NCBI GenBank assembly: GCA_902168185.1
Contig: CABHOV010000040.1
Span: 124,001-188,000, forward strand
Length of the DNA: 64,000 nucleotides
Origin: an uncultured Bacteroides sp.
GTDB lineage: Bacteria > Bacteroidota > Bacteroidia > Cytophagales > Cyclobacteriaceae
Direction of reading: 5' to 3'
The number at the start of each line of letters is the position of its first letter. Position 1 is the stretch's first letter. This document shows positions 9,441 to 18,575 of the stretch, in pieces. The notes beneath the pieces were generated by a model. It was not told the origin of the DNA and made no database searches. It saw only the letters and a program-made list of their open reading frames with translations. Position numbers and translations under genes: made by a program.

Positions 9441-10495
9441 TTAAAATTTAAACTCCGCTACAACGGCGGCATGATCGGAGGCTTGATGCAGAGGACTTTC
9501 TATTGTATTCTTACCATTGAATATACCACCGCGCTCTATCCTGCTATCAGTATATTTATCCGACAACGCTTTTGAAACCAGCAGGTAATCAAATTGCTTC
9601 TTCGTGTTGAGATATGTGCCGTGTGTACCTTCATTACGGGCAATTATATTTTCCAGTCCTTGCATGGAAAGAAGCGGCTTTAACGATTTGCTGTCAGGAG
9701 TATCATTCAGATCTCCGGCTACCACTACATTATCTTTTGTGAGATTGAATTTTTGGTTGATGATTTCCTGTACGCGCTCGGCCTGAAGTTGCCGCTTTTT
9801 GTCATTCGCAACCGGGCTGCCATATCCATGGCTCTTAAAGTGGTTACACAAAATGTGGATAGGGCTTCCGTTGTAATCAATGGTATACATCGCACAATCA
9901 CGGCTGAATATTTTATACTGCCGCTTGTTTGCTCCCGTGTAGGTATCAAAAATATGGGTCTCGATATTCGTGATTGGGTAGTTGGAATAAAGACCTACAT
10001 CTATACCACGGTCATCATTACCATCGATCAGCATCGAGTATTTATATTTGTTCGTCAACATATTCTTGTTGAATTCTCTATTGCGGTACGGCTTTCAACT
10101 TCAATGGTGCAAAGTATATCTGCATCCAGTGCATCAACAATGCGCGCTGTATTTTGCGTAGCAACCTCGTGTGCTTCCTGTTTCACCAATTGCACTCACC
10201 CAAGCCAATCCTGCTTCCCTCCTGCTTTCAACTTAATCTTACCGGCGGCTATACTATATAGCTTTTCGCGAACTTGTATAATCTCAAAGTACTTTTTCTT
10301 TACCGTGGTTTCTATACGGTTCTTTATGATGTGCTTTATCTCCGCTTCATCCTGCATGTAACTATCCTTGCAAAGTAAATCTATCAGACGGTAATAGTAT
10401 TTTAAGATAAGGGAAGCTTCCACAGAAAGTCCATCCAATTCAAAAACCTTCGGACGTTCGAACAGGTTGTTCAGGTTGTAAGTAGCAATTTTCAT
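9441..10495 (-). pseudogene. Endonuclease/exonuclease/phosphatase family gene with nonsense codon and frameshift
   Basis: The frame starting at 10495 (MKIATYNLNNLFERP) reads an EEP-family protein, stops at TGA 10196-10198 after KQDWLG, and resumes in the same frame (VQLVKQEAHEVATQNTARIV, then IEVESRTAI). A second lesion at about 10076-10079 shifts frame: one extra base after ATA would restore AIREFNKNML, and the correct frame continues to 9441 with CNHFKSHG, GDLNDTPDS, FDYLLV and SDHAAVVAEF. All expected EEP motifs are present across the pieces. The stop most simply derives from TGG (Trp). Two independent lesions indicate decay; sequencing error is the alternative. The product would have been a nuclease or phosphodiesterase. 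Confidence 0.85.
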
Positions 10496-10835
10496 TTTGT
10501 CAAACAGGTATAGCTATCGTTCATAAGGTTAACCGGCAGTGCACTCAATCACTCTCAACATCACTATACCAGGCACACCAGAAACCTAAATCTTTCTTAC
10601 GATAAGAAGGTTTATGATCATCTTCATTATAAAAAAACCTGTTTGATTTTTCTGAAAACAGAGCAGTATCATTTCGTTAACGTTCATCATTACTCACAAC
10701 AGGTATATCAAATATCTGCTATACTTCCGGGGACTTGCAACTAAAAAGAGAATTAAATTTTTGATTACACTATATACTTTACTAACAACATATTTTTGAT
10801 AACGCAATCTGTATTACTCAACATTAAAAAACGTA
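10496..10835. other. AT-rich intergenic region, no gene seen
   Basis: These 340 bases lie downstream of the TPR kinase and upstream of the broken EEP gene, both on the minus strand. I see no open frame worth calling and no strong terminator hairpin. Confidence 0.5.
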
Positions 10836-12791
10836 CTATATTTTTGCATGGCTAACCTGCGCTATATCAACTTGCGCAATCGGCAAGGTGAATGTAAATA
10901 CAGAACCTTTATTTTTTTCGCTTGCTACTTCCATCGACCCACCATTGTTTGCAATCATCTGCTTGCAAATCAGCAGCCCCATACCTGTACCTTTCTCCTG
11001 GTTGGTGCCCAGCTTCGTAAAGTATTCATCGTGGTGTAATAATTTTTGGGTTTCTTCCTCTGTCATGCCAATGCCGGTATCTTCAACAATCACCTTCACT
11101 GTATTCGCGTAGCGCTCACCTGAAATTTTAATTGAGCCGTTAGCCGGTGTAAACTTAATAGCGTTGCCAACCAGGTTCCGCATAATAATTTCAACCTGGT
11201 TCTTATCAGCCCATGCTATATGTTCATCGGTTAATGCGTTGTCGTATGTTATTTTTTTCTCGTCCAGATTTCTTCTGAACTGATCCGACACATGGTCTGC
11301 TATATCCCGAAGTATAATTTTTTCGGAATTGGTCTTGACTTCACCCAGCTGCGCCCGCGCCCATTGAAGGAGATTCTCCAATGCATTGCCAGATGCCTTT
11401 ACCTGGTGATTGAGCTCTGCCAGGAGTCCCTCATATTGCTCGGGTGTAAGGCCGCCAATTTTATATAAGTCCAAAACGGCTTGCAGATTTCCAAGCGGCC
11501 CACGGAGATCATGGCTGATCACTGAAAACAGTTGATCCTTGATTCTGTTGAGTCGCGCCAGTTCCTGATTCGAATACGATAATTTATCATTGAGTTTCTT
11601 CCGCACCTTCCCTGTCCGAAGGGCGATATAGGCCAGTATACTGATGAGCGCTATAATAATACCAAAGGCAATCTGCACGTAGCGATGTTGACTTATGATC
11701 GCCACGTTGGCTTCGTTTATTTTTTGCAACAACTCAAGCTCACTTTGTTTCTGTTTGAATGCCTGTGTTGCCTGGAGTTGTTTCAGATTTCTGCCGTTTA
11801 TCAAAAGTTGTTTCTCACGTGCAACCTCATAATACTTGTTCTGATATTCAAACGCCTTCTTATAGTCACCGAGCCCTGCATACAAAAATGCATACGACTC
11901 GTTGATATAGTCCATCGGATTGAAGAAGTCATTAAACTTGATCTGTCTATTTGAAATTATATACTGGGCACTGTCCAGATAACGCAACGCCATCGGGTAG
12001 TTATTCTTCTTTACAAATACTCGTCCAAGATGAGCATACGTTTCAATCTCGTTCTCAAATTCTGAAGTACGCTTAATCAATTTCAAGTTCCTGAAGTAAT
12101 AGAACAGACTGCTATCATAGTTCTGCTGGCGCAAATGAATGCTTCCCATATTACCGGCCAGTATAGCAATCCATGCGGTATCGTTGCGGGTAGATGCGAC
12201 CTGGTATGCCTTTCTGAAATCCTTTATGGCCTGCTCGTATACTTCCTGCTCGCGCAGAATCAGGGCAAGGCCGTTATAACAATTAATGATCGTTCTATAG
12301 TGCAGCGAGTCACCTCCTATAGCAAGCGTTTTGGTATAGTATTCTTTTGCTTCTTCATAGTTCTCGGCCTTATGTTGAATGAGCGCGATCTCAAAGTAAC
12401 TATGTGCTTCTCCTATTTTATTATTTTGCTTCTTAAACAAGACTGAACTTTCCATAAAGAAAACAATGGCATCATTCATCCGTCCATTGCCAAACATAGT
12501 ACCAGCCCAACCATAAACGCTGGGTAATATTTTTTCAGAAAATTTTTTGTCGCGGGCAATGTTTACAATCGTGATTACATCCTCATCCTGGAAATGTAGT
12601 TTTCCTGCGTGAAAAATAGTAATCATCTCATCGAAGGCAGACTGAAATTCGTGTGAAGTTGAAGCATCTTCAAGGCGCTCCCTAAAATCAGGAACAGATT
12701 GTCCGGTGACCTCGCCCAACATACAATGCAAGATCAACACAACCAGTATAAAACGTTTTAACAGTACGAGAATATGTTGTTGATGCTGCAT
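10836..12791 (-). CDS. TPR sensor histidine kinase
   Basis: A 651-residue kinase with a signal peptide (ILVLLKRFILVVLILHCMLG), about 340 residues of tetratricopeptide repeats (for example GEAHSYFEIALIQHKAENYE, YEQAIKDFRKAYQVA), a transmembrane helix near 367-389 (IAFGIIIALISILAYIAL), a coiled coil, and HisKA with His427 (LFSVISHDLRGPLGN). The ATPase shows NLVGNAIKFTPANG, DTGIGM and GTGMGLLICKQM. It ends there, with no receiver domain. The TPR part would be periplasmic and probably binds a protein or peptide partner. Regulatory genes (Crp, AraC, OmpR types) follow on the right, but none is clearly its partner. Confidence 0.92.
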   Translation of the reverse strand: MQHQQHILVLLKRFILVVLILHCMLGEVTGQSVPDFRERLEDASTSHEFQSAFDEMITIFHAGKLHFQDEDVITIVNIARDKKFSEKILPSVYGWAGTMFGNGRMNDAIVFFMESSVLFKKQNNKIGEAHSYFEIALIQHKAENYEEAKEYYTKTLAIGGDSLHYRTIINCYNGLALILREQEVYEQAIKDFRKAYQVASTRNDTAWIAILAGNMGSIHLRQQNYDSSLFYYFRNLKLIKRTSEFENEIETYAHLGRVFVKKNNYPMALRYLDSAQYIISNRQIKFNDFFNPMDYINESYAFLYAGLGDYKKAFEYQNKYYEVAREKQLLINGRNLKQLQATQAFKQKQSELELLQKINEANVAIISQHRYVQIAFGIIIALISILAYIALRTGKVRKKLNDKLSYSNQELARLNRIKDQLFSVISHDLRGPLGNLQAVLDLYKIGGLTPEQYEGLLAELNHQVKASGNALENLLQWARAQLGEVKTNSEKIILRDIADHVSDQFRRNLDEKKITYDNALTDEHIAWADKNQVEIIMRNLVGNAIKFTPANGSIKISGERYANTVKVIVEDTGIGMTEEETQKLLHHDEYFTKLGTNQEKGTGMGLLICKQMIANNGGSMEVASEKNKGSVFTFTLPIAQVDIAQVSHAKI

Positions 12792-12960
12792 GACTTATAT
12801 CCTAAGATAATACCAGTTGTGTTTATAAACTACTGTGGTCTGAAAATAATAAGCGCTGAAATTCATAAATCAAATCGCTTTTCACTCGGTACTTTATTTT
12901 TATGCATTGAATCAGCGTTGTGTCAGGAAGTGTAATTCTTAATGTTATATTTCTACCATC

Positions 12961-13542
12961 ATGGGAAAAGAGAAACTTATACAGTTCCTGAAAAGCACAG
13001 ATTTAGTAACACCCGTGAAGGCAGAAGAAATTGCTGACCATTTTGCTCATCGAACAATCTATAAAAATCAGTTTCACCTGGAGGAAGGTCAGGTCAGCCA
13101 GGAGTATTTTTTTATGGAGCATGGATTTCTCCGGGCGTTTGCGCATGATACGCATGGAAATGAAGTCACGACCAATTTCTATTCTGATAACCAGGTTATC
13201 TTTGAAGTCTCTTCTTTCTTTAACCGCACACCATCAAAGGAAAACATTCAGGCACTAACCGATTGTGAAGGCTGGTATATCACGTATCAGCAACTCAACA
13301 TGCTGTTTCACGCACTGCCTGAATTCCGAGAGTTCGGACGCGCTATACTGGTTAAAGGGTTCACATCCTTAAAAATCAGAATGCTGTCCATGATTACTGA
13401 AACAGCCGAAGAACGGTACGCACAGCTATTGAAAACAAATCCTGAAATATTTGTGCACTCACCTCTAAAATATATAGCATCGTACCTGGGTATAACTGAT
13501 ACATCGTTAAGCCGCATCCGCAAAGAGTTCTCCAAAAAATAG
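12961..13542 (+). CDS. Crp/Fnr-family transcriptional regulator
   Basis: A 193-residue protein with a cyclic-nucleotide-binding-like beta barrel (HLEEGQVSQEYFFMEHGFLRA) and a C-terminal winged helix (YIASYLGITDTSLSRIRKEF) typical of the Bacteroidota Crp branch. The barrel lacks the phosphate-binding cassette residues expected for cAMP, so an effector cannot be named. It stands upstream of a membrane protein and an AraC regulator on the same strand. Confidence 0.88.
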   Translation: MGKEKLIQFLKSTDLVTPVKAEEIADHFAHRTIYKNQFHLEEGQVSQEYFFMEHGFLRAFAHDTHGNEVTTNFYSDNQVIFEVSSFFNRTPSKENIQALTDCEGWYITYQQLNMLFHALPEFREFGRAILVKGFTSLKIRMLSMITETAEERYAQLLKTNPEIFVHSPLKYIASYLGITDTSLSRIRKEFSKK

Positions 13543-13629
13543 TCTACCATCAATGCTTTCTTGCCATTTGGCAAGTGATAATATTATCCGGTGTGTTTCC
13601 TTTGCTCAAGTCAAAACAACCATACACTC

Positions 13630-14337
13630 ATGGAAACATTACCGCTATACATCAGCCTTTTATTCGGGCTTACAACGTTCGTAACTATATTTCTGTTTTA
13701 TAAAGCTTCTAACAATTCGGGAGTGACTATAATTTTTATAGCCTTATGGCTTGTATTACAATCCATTATTGGCCTTAGCGGCTTTTATACAATTGTTGAC
13801 ACTATGCCTCCGAGATTTATACTGCTGATTCTGCCACCACTCCTGCTGATTGGTACAGCATTCGTTACCGCGAAAGGAAAGTATTATATCGATACCCTGG
13901 ATCTAAAAACATTAACGTTGCTACACGTCATCAGAATCCCCATCGAGATTGTACTCTTCCTGCTCTGCGTAAATAAAGCCGTTCCTGAAATCATGACGTT
14001 TGAAGGAAGAAACTTTGATATTATATCCGGTATGACAGCGCCGTTTATATACTATTTTGGCTTTATTAAAAAGAAACTAAATACTACAGCTATACTCATC
14101 TGGAACTTCATTTGTTTGGGATTGCTTATAAATATCGTTGTCACGGCAATTTTATCTGCGCCTTTTCCGCTTCAGAAATTCGCATTCGATCAACCGAATA
14201 TAGCATTGCTGTATTTTCCCTTTATCTGGCTGCCCTGCTGCGTTGTGCCCCTGGTTTTATCCGCACACGTTGCTGCCATCCGAAAATTAAGGAGTCCAAC
14301 TCAACCGGTATATTTAGCATCCCCCGGAAAACTATAA
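13630..14337 (+). CDS. Multi-pass membrane protein, unknown function
   Basis: A 235-residue very hydrophobic protein from ATG 13630 (METLPLYISLLFGLTTFVTI). An upstream in-frame start at 13591 adds a non-hydrophobic leader and is less likely. About seven transmembrane segments can be seen (for example IIFIALWLVLQSIIGLSGFY, FILLILPPLLLIGTAFVTA, TAILIWNFICLGLLINIVV). I do not recognise the family. It sits between a Crp-type and an AraC-type regulator gene and may be their target. Confidence 0.75.
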   Translation: METLPLYISLLFGLTTFVTIFLFYKASNNSGVTIIFIALWLVLQSIIGLSGFYTIVDTMPPRFILLILPPLLLIGTAFVTAKGKYYIDTLDLKTLTLLHVIRIPIEIVLFLLCVNKAVPEIMTFEGRNFDIISGMTAPFIYYFGFIKKKLNTTAILIWNFICLGLLINIVVTAILSAPFPLQKFAFDQPNIALLYFPFIWLPCCVVPLVLSAHVAAIRKLRSPTQPVYLASPGKL

Positions 14338-14352
14338 CGTTTACTTGAAACT

Positions 14353-14381
14353 TTTGTAAATTATGTCCGTACGTTTACAAA
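14353..14381. promoter_or_regulatory. Inverted repeat upstream of the AraC-type gene
   Basis: TTTGTAAA (14353-14360) and TTTACAAA (14374-14381) form a perfect 8-bp inverted repeat with a 13-base spacer, ending 12 bases before the AraC-type start codon. It is a candidate autoregulatory operator. Confidence 0.5.
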
Positions 14382-14393
14382 GGCCTTTCTATC

Positions 14394-15167
14394 ATGACTG
14401 TTGAAAACTATTCGCCTTCTGCTATTTTAAAGCCTTTCATTAAAGCTTTTGTAATCATCGAAAGCGAAGATGGAATGGAGAATAAAATACTGCCTGATAC
14501 TTCGATCATCATGGCGTTTCGATTTAAAGGAAGTATGGCATATGGTGTGCAAGGTTCACAAAGCACGATGCCTGCCGCTGTGATATCAGGACTTCGGAAG
14601 TCGCCACGAATTGTACAGTATTCAAAAAAGACTGCAACGCTGCTCGTTAAATTCAATGAAGGTGGAGCTGCTGCCTTTTTTAAAGAGCCGTTGCACGATC
14701 TCTTTGAACAGAGTATATCACTCGACAACCTGTTTCCTCGCTATAAATTGATACAAGTTGAAGACCAGCTGGAAGAGGCTAAAAATAACGCGGCACGGAT
14801 TTCTGTTATTGAGCGGTTCCTTATCTCAGAGTTGAAAAAATCTTCAGACGATCTGCTGATCTATAGCGCTATTCAAAAAATTAAATCTACCAACGGAGCG
14901 ATCCGTATAAATGAACTACTGGAGGATTTGCCGATTAGCCGTGATCCTTTCGAGAAGCGTTTCAGAAGGATCATCGGGACTTCCCCTAAGCAATTCTCGA
15001 CCATTGTCCGTATCAAAGACCTGATCAGTATATATCCGCAAAAACAAAGCCTTACTGACACGGCACATGCTGCCGGTTATTTTGATCAGGCGCATTTTAT
15101 AAAAGACTTCAAATCGTTTACGGGCCAAACACCGCTCACGTTCTTCAAAACTCCTCCACGTTGGTAA
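14394..15167 (+). CDS. AraC-family transcriptional regulator
   Basis: A 257-residue regulator. The first 150 residues match the N-terminal domain often seen in Bacteroidota AraC proteins (YSPSAILKPFIKAFVIIESE, GLRKSPRIVQYSKKTATLLV). The last 95 are the double helix-turn-helix, with SRDPFEKRFRRIIGTSPKQF and the second-helix signature AHAAGYFDQAHFIKDFKSFT followed by GQTPLTF. The effector is unknown. It may control the membrane protein gene immediately upstream. Confidence 0.9.
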   Translation: MTVENYSPSAILKPFIKAFVIIESEDGMENKILPDTSIIMAFRFKGSMAYGVQGSQSTMPAAVISGLRKSPRIVQYSKKTATLLVKFNEGGAAAFFKEPLHDLFEQSISLDNLFPRYKLIQVEDQLEEAKNNAARISVIERFLISELKKSSDDLLIYSAIQKIKSTNGAIRINELLEDLPISRDPFEKRFRRIIGTSPKQFSTIVRIKDLISIYPQKQSLTDTAHAAGYFDQAHFIKDFKSFTGQTPLTFFKTPPRW

Positions 15168-15202
15168 TGTATCATTAGATACACTATACCTATACTTCTT
15201 TC

Positions 15203-15892
15203 CTATCTAAAATCCAACCGGTATCGGTTATCACTTGTACGGTGAATGAGATTGATGCCTAACTTCTTTTTCAGGTTTTGAATATATACATCAATAGAAG
15301 TATCGAACAAGTATATTTCGGAGCCCCAGATGTTTTGGAGCAAATTTTCATGAGAAATAACCTTGCTCGGGTTTTGTGCGAAGAAGAAAAGAAGTTCAAA
15401 CTCAGGTTTGCTTAACGTTATTTCATGATCACCAATATGCACTGAATTTGATTTACGGTGTATCCTGAGATTGCCTACTTTTAATTCCGCTATACTCTTC
15501 CTGATTACAAATTTACGTTTCAGTACGGTAGCGACTTTATAGGTAAGCGCACGAAGCCCTATAACTTTTTCTATATAGTCATCACCCCCCGTATCGAGTG
15601 CAGCTTCGTGATAGTAACTTTCTGATTTAGCGGTAAGGAAGAATATATAGGTATCCGCAAAACGCTTCATACTCCTTAACTCGCGACAGATCTCGATACC
15701 ATTGGGATGAGGCATCATAATATCCAGAATAATCAGGTCGGGTGCGAAGTCTTTTGCAACGGCTATAGCATCATGACTTTCATCAATCGTCTTTACGGTG
15801 AAGCCCTCTTTTGCCAGGTTGTACTCTAATAACTCAAGGATGTCTCTGTCATCATCCACCACCAATACCTTGAAATGCTTTTTATCTCTCAT
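15203..15892 (-). CDS. OmpR/PhoB-type response regulator without adjacent kinase
   Basis: A 229-residue regulator: receiver domain with acidic pocket DDD (13-15), phospho-acceptor Asp57 (LIILDIMMPHPNG), conserved Thr (FFLTAKS) and Lys (DDYIEKV, where the usual K-P is K-V). A winged-helix DNA-binding domain follows (SKPEFELLFFFAQNPSKVIS, VYIQNLKKKLG). It is the only response regulator in the window, although four kinases without receivers are present, so it may serve one or more of them. The AraC gene on its right-hand side is convergent. Confidence 0.93.
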   Translation of the reverse strand: MRDKKHFKVLVVDDDRDILELLEYNLAKEGFTVKTIDESHDAIAVAKDFAPDLIILDIMMPHPNGIEICRELRSMKRFADTYIFFLTAKSESYYHEAALDTGGDDYIEKVIGLRALTYKVATVLKRKFVIRKSIAELKVGNLRIHRKSNSVHIGDHEITLSKPEFELLFFFAQNPSKVISHENLLQNIWGSEIYLFDTSIDVYIQNLKKKLGINLIHRTSDNRYRLDFR

Positions 15893-16001
15893 AACTTTTC
15901 CGATACGGAAAAATACAGAGCAAACGTTATCGGATCTTTACACGAGCATTACGAAGGAATGAATTTTATAGCGTTGAAAAGTCTGCACAGCAGCCAGTCC
16001 G

Positions 16002-16991
16002 TTACTTCTTGCCGAGCTTCACAGCACGATCTACCGCTTCTGCAGTTATATTCTCATACTGTACCGACACGCGGGCATCCGTCTCGATCCAATTTAAAAT
16101 CTTCTCGAGGTTCTTTTTCTTTACGCGCTTTAGTACAGGTACTCCGAGTTGCTTTAAAGACGCTGCATTATAGTGCTGTTCCAACTGCGATTTCATAGGA
16201 ACAACCATCAGCTTTTTCCCAAGGTATAGGGCTTCAGCAGGAGTTTCAAATCCTGCGCCACACAATACACCTTTAGCAGAAGTTACACTCTCTGCAAATT
16301 CATCTTTGTTTACAGGGTATACCGAAAGCTTTCCGATGTGGTATGGCTTCCGTGCATGCTTTGAAAAGATATGCCATTTTATCTGCGGGATCTTCGCCAG
16401 CAAAGGCACCAGTTTTTTATCATCGTATGATGGCAGGTAAACGGTATAGTGATCTTTCTCTATATTCTTACTTTCACGCACTGCTGCACGAATCACAGGT
16501 GTATATATATTCTTGTCGTAACGCTCAAAGTGAAAGGATACATATTTATCTACCGGAGCATAGTTATGAAGCACCCATTCTCCTACCGGGTCCATCGTTT
16601 TAGGTGTTGGCACTTTCGATGAAAGTAAAGCAGACTGATGGCTAAGACCTACACAGGGTATATCTCGCTTGCGACATGCCCAGGAAGTAATCGGTTCAAA
16701 ATCATTTATCACCAGGTCATACTTCTCTACCGGAAATTTTTTAATTTCCTTATATACTTCCTTCGAGCTGTTGTGCTTGAAGGTGCGCATAAAATCTATA
16801 CCACCGCTTTTACCAAAGTAAAAACTCAAACCTTTCGATTTATACTTTACAGCATATGGAAGTTTGATATCAGCTTGTGCACCGCTAACAAACAGATCAA
16901 GGTCACCATACTGTTGAAGAATCGGAATGATATCTTCGGCACGTGCCAGATGGCCGTTGCCGGTACCTTGAATAGCAAATAGGATTTTCAC
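16002..16991 (-). CDS. Glycosyltransferase (GT28-like, GT-B fold)
   Basis: This 329-residue protein begins MKILFAIQGTGNGHLARAED, the N-terminal pattern of nucleotide-sugar transferases related to MurG and UGT-like enzymes, and has the donor-side stretch LCGAGFETPAEALYLGKKL plus a late EQHYNAASLKQLGVPVL. The acceptor is unknown; a lipid or surface glycan is likely given its partner. Its ATG overlaps the stop of the LpxH-like gene by 4 bases, so they are co-translated. Confidence 0.82.
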   Translation of the reverse strand: MKILFAIQGTGNGHLARAEDIIPILQQYGDLDLFVSGAQADIKLPYAVKYKSKGLSFYFGKSGGIDFMRTFKHNSSKEVYKEIKKFPVEKYDLVINDFEPITSWACRKRDIPCVGLSHQSALLSSKVPTPKTMDPVGEWVLHNYAPVDKYVSFHFERYDKNIYTPVIRAAVRESKNIEKDHYTVYLPSYDDKKLVPLLAKIPQIKWHIFSKHARKPYHIGKLSVYPVNKDEFAESVTSAKGVLCGAGFETPAEALYLGKKLMVVPMKSQLEQHYNAASLKQLGVPVLKRVKKKNLEKILNWIETDARVSVQYENITAEAVDRAVKLGKK

Positions 16992-17845
16992 TTTTTAACT
17001 GTTAAGAATTCATTGACAAGGTCGCGAAAAATTTCATCGTTATCGAGCCTGTCACCCCTAAAACGCTTCGGTAATTTTATAGCCTGAGCAACTTTATCCT
17101 GGGCATAGCGGTAAATGTGCCAGTTCGTACCGTCATATTCCAGGCATGAAAGATTTTCAATCCAGTCACCGGAATTCAAGTACATCACCTCTCCCTTCTC
17201 GGTTTGAATTTTTTTAATCTCCGGATGGTGAATGTGGCCACACACAACATAATCGTAACCATTTTCAATGGCTATATCTCCCGCAGTTTTTTCAAAATCG
17301 TTAATGAATTTAACGGCTGACTTGACACTATCTTTTACGCGTTTGGAGAGCGATATCTTTTCGCGGCCCAGTTTCAGCAAACACCAGTTTACAAGCGTGT
17401 TGATCAGGATGAGTGTATCATATCCTATAGCACCGAGCTTCGCCAGCCATTTGGAATATTGCATTGTAACGTCAAACACATCGCCATGAAATATCCACGC
17501 CCGTTTACCATGAAGCTTGAGTACAATTTTGTTATCAATGATAAATGACCCGAGACGAAAGCCTGAAAACTTTCTGAGCATTTCATCATGATTGCCGGTG
17601 AGGTATATAACTTTTGTATTCTTGGCAAGCAGACCCATAATGTGTTTCACCACCTGCATATGCGACTTGGGCCAGTAACGTTTACTGAATTGCCACATGT
17701 CGATGATATCACCATTCAGAATGATTTTCTTGGGCCGGATCGTTTTGAGATAACGCAACAGCTCCTCTGCATGACAGCCATAGGTGCCAAGATGAATATC
17801 GGATAAAATGACGAGCTCAACGTCTCGTTTTTTTTTCTTGCCCAT
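16988..17845 (-). CDS. Metallophosphoesterase, UDP-2,3-diacylglucosamine diphosphatase (LpxH)-like
   Basis: A 285-residue calcineurin-like phosphoesterase with all metal motifs in order: LSDIHLG, NGDIIDMW, GNHDEM, FHGDVFD and GHIHHPE. These match LpxH-type enzymes of lipid A synthesis, but the chain is longer than LpxH (about 240 residues), so another pyrophosphatase substrate is possible. The start at 17845 (MGKKKKRDVELVILSD) is preferred to 17896, because the longer version would translate through a strong hairpin and begins with an atypical leader. It is the first gene of a unit with the overlapping glycosyltransferase. Confidence 0.82.
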   Translation of the reverse strand: MGKKKKRDVELVILSDIHLGTYGCHAEELLRYLKTIRPKKIILNGDIIDMWQFSKRYWPKSHMQVVKHIMGLLAKNTKVIYLTGNHDEMLRKFSGFRLGSFIIDNKIVLKLHGKRAWIFHGDVFDVTMQYSKWLAKLGAIGYDTLILINTLVNWCLLKLGREKISLSKRVKDSVKSAVKFINDFEKTAGDIAIENGYDYVVCGHIHHPEIKKIQTEKGEVMYLNSGDWIENLSCLEYDGTNWHIYRYAQDKVAQAIKLPKRFRGDRLDNDEIFRDLVNEFLTVKK

Positions 17846-17858
17846 GGTTAAAAATAAT

Positions 17859-17891
17859 GATTCCCCAAGACAATAAAGCCTTTGGGGAATC
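17859..17891. repeat. Hairpin upstream of the LpxH-like gene
   Basis: GATTCCCCAA (17859-17868) pairs perfectly with TTGGGGAATC (17882-17891) across a 13-base loop. On the minus strand it ends 13 bases before the preferred start codon, so it should be in the 5' leader and could affect translation. Confidence 0.55.
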
Positions 17892-18055
17892 CCCAAACCT
17901 ATGAAGAAGTTCTTTGCTTCAAAGATATAGGGCTATTGTGAAGTGAGTTGTCTGATGCTGTTATCAAATTGTTAACCGTTGAACTTTAAGCACCATTGCT
18001 AACGTATTCACGAATCATATATAATGCTTCACGAGTAACGACTAGGCTAGTATAC

Positions 18056-18559
18056 TCAGCCAAGCAGTTCCTTCTTACGTTCGCAGCGTTTGATCGAGTC
18101 TGCGGCAGTTTCTATAGTCTTGGCATCAAACGAATTTTGAATATGTAGTCGGAAGTAATGTATAGCATCGTCCAGTTTACCCTGTGCTTCGCGAAGCAAA
18201 CCATATTCATTATAGATGCTTGCGTAACTAATGCCGGATACTTTGATCGCCAGCTCCAGTACGCGCTCAAGTTCCTCGTGTTTACGAAGCGCTGAAAGGC
18301 AATAGCAATAGTTATAGTATGCCGCGGGATACTCCGGTGAAAACTTAATGGCTAATCGGTAGTGCTCTTCCGCCTGGACGTAATTTTTAAACTTTGTTTC
18401 ATATAGCCATCCCAGGTGATTATGCGCTTTACCAAAATCAGGAGCCTCCGCAAGAATCTCTTCCAGCAGATGTGCTGCTTCACTCAGTCGTCCTTCGCCA
18501 ATCATCCGGTCAGCACTCAGGAACTTCTCTTCGAGATAGAAATTTGTTGTATCACTCAT
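18056..18559 (-). CDS. TPR-repeat cytoplasmic protein
   Basis: A 167-residue protein from ATG 18559 (MSDTTNFYLEEKFLSADRMI), with at least three TPR units: EAAHLLEEILAEAPDFGKAH, QAEEHYRLAIKFSPEYPAAY and DDAIHYFRLHIQNSFDAKTI. A longer frame reaching 18688 begins inside trmB and is rejected. There is no signal peptide, so it is probably a cytoplasmic scaffold. It follows trmB by 16 bases. Confidence 0.8.
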   Translation of the reverse strand: MSDTTNFYLEEKFLSADRMIGEGRLSEAAHLLEEILAEAPDFGKAHNHLGWLYETKFKNYVQAEEHYRLAIKFSPEYPAAYYNYCYCLSALRKHEELERVLELAIKVSGISYASIYNEYGLLREAQGKLDDAIHYFRLHIQNSFDAKTIETAADSIKRCERKKELLG

Positions 18560-18575
18560 ACCGAAATTTAAAAAA

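Noticed and set aside
10196-10198. TGA recoding (selenocysteine or stop-codon suppression) in the EEP gene
   Set aside because: A second, independent frameshift follows in the same gene, other genes end normally at TGA, and the position is usually Trp rather than Cys or Sec.
15168-15183. A short palindrome (TGTATC-ATTA-GATACA) after the AraC gene as a terminator
   Set aside because: Only a 6-bp AT-rich stem without a T-run; too weak to call.
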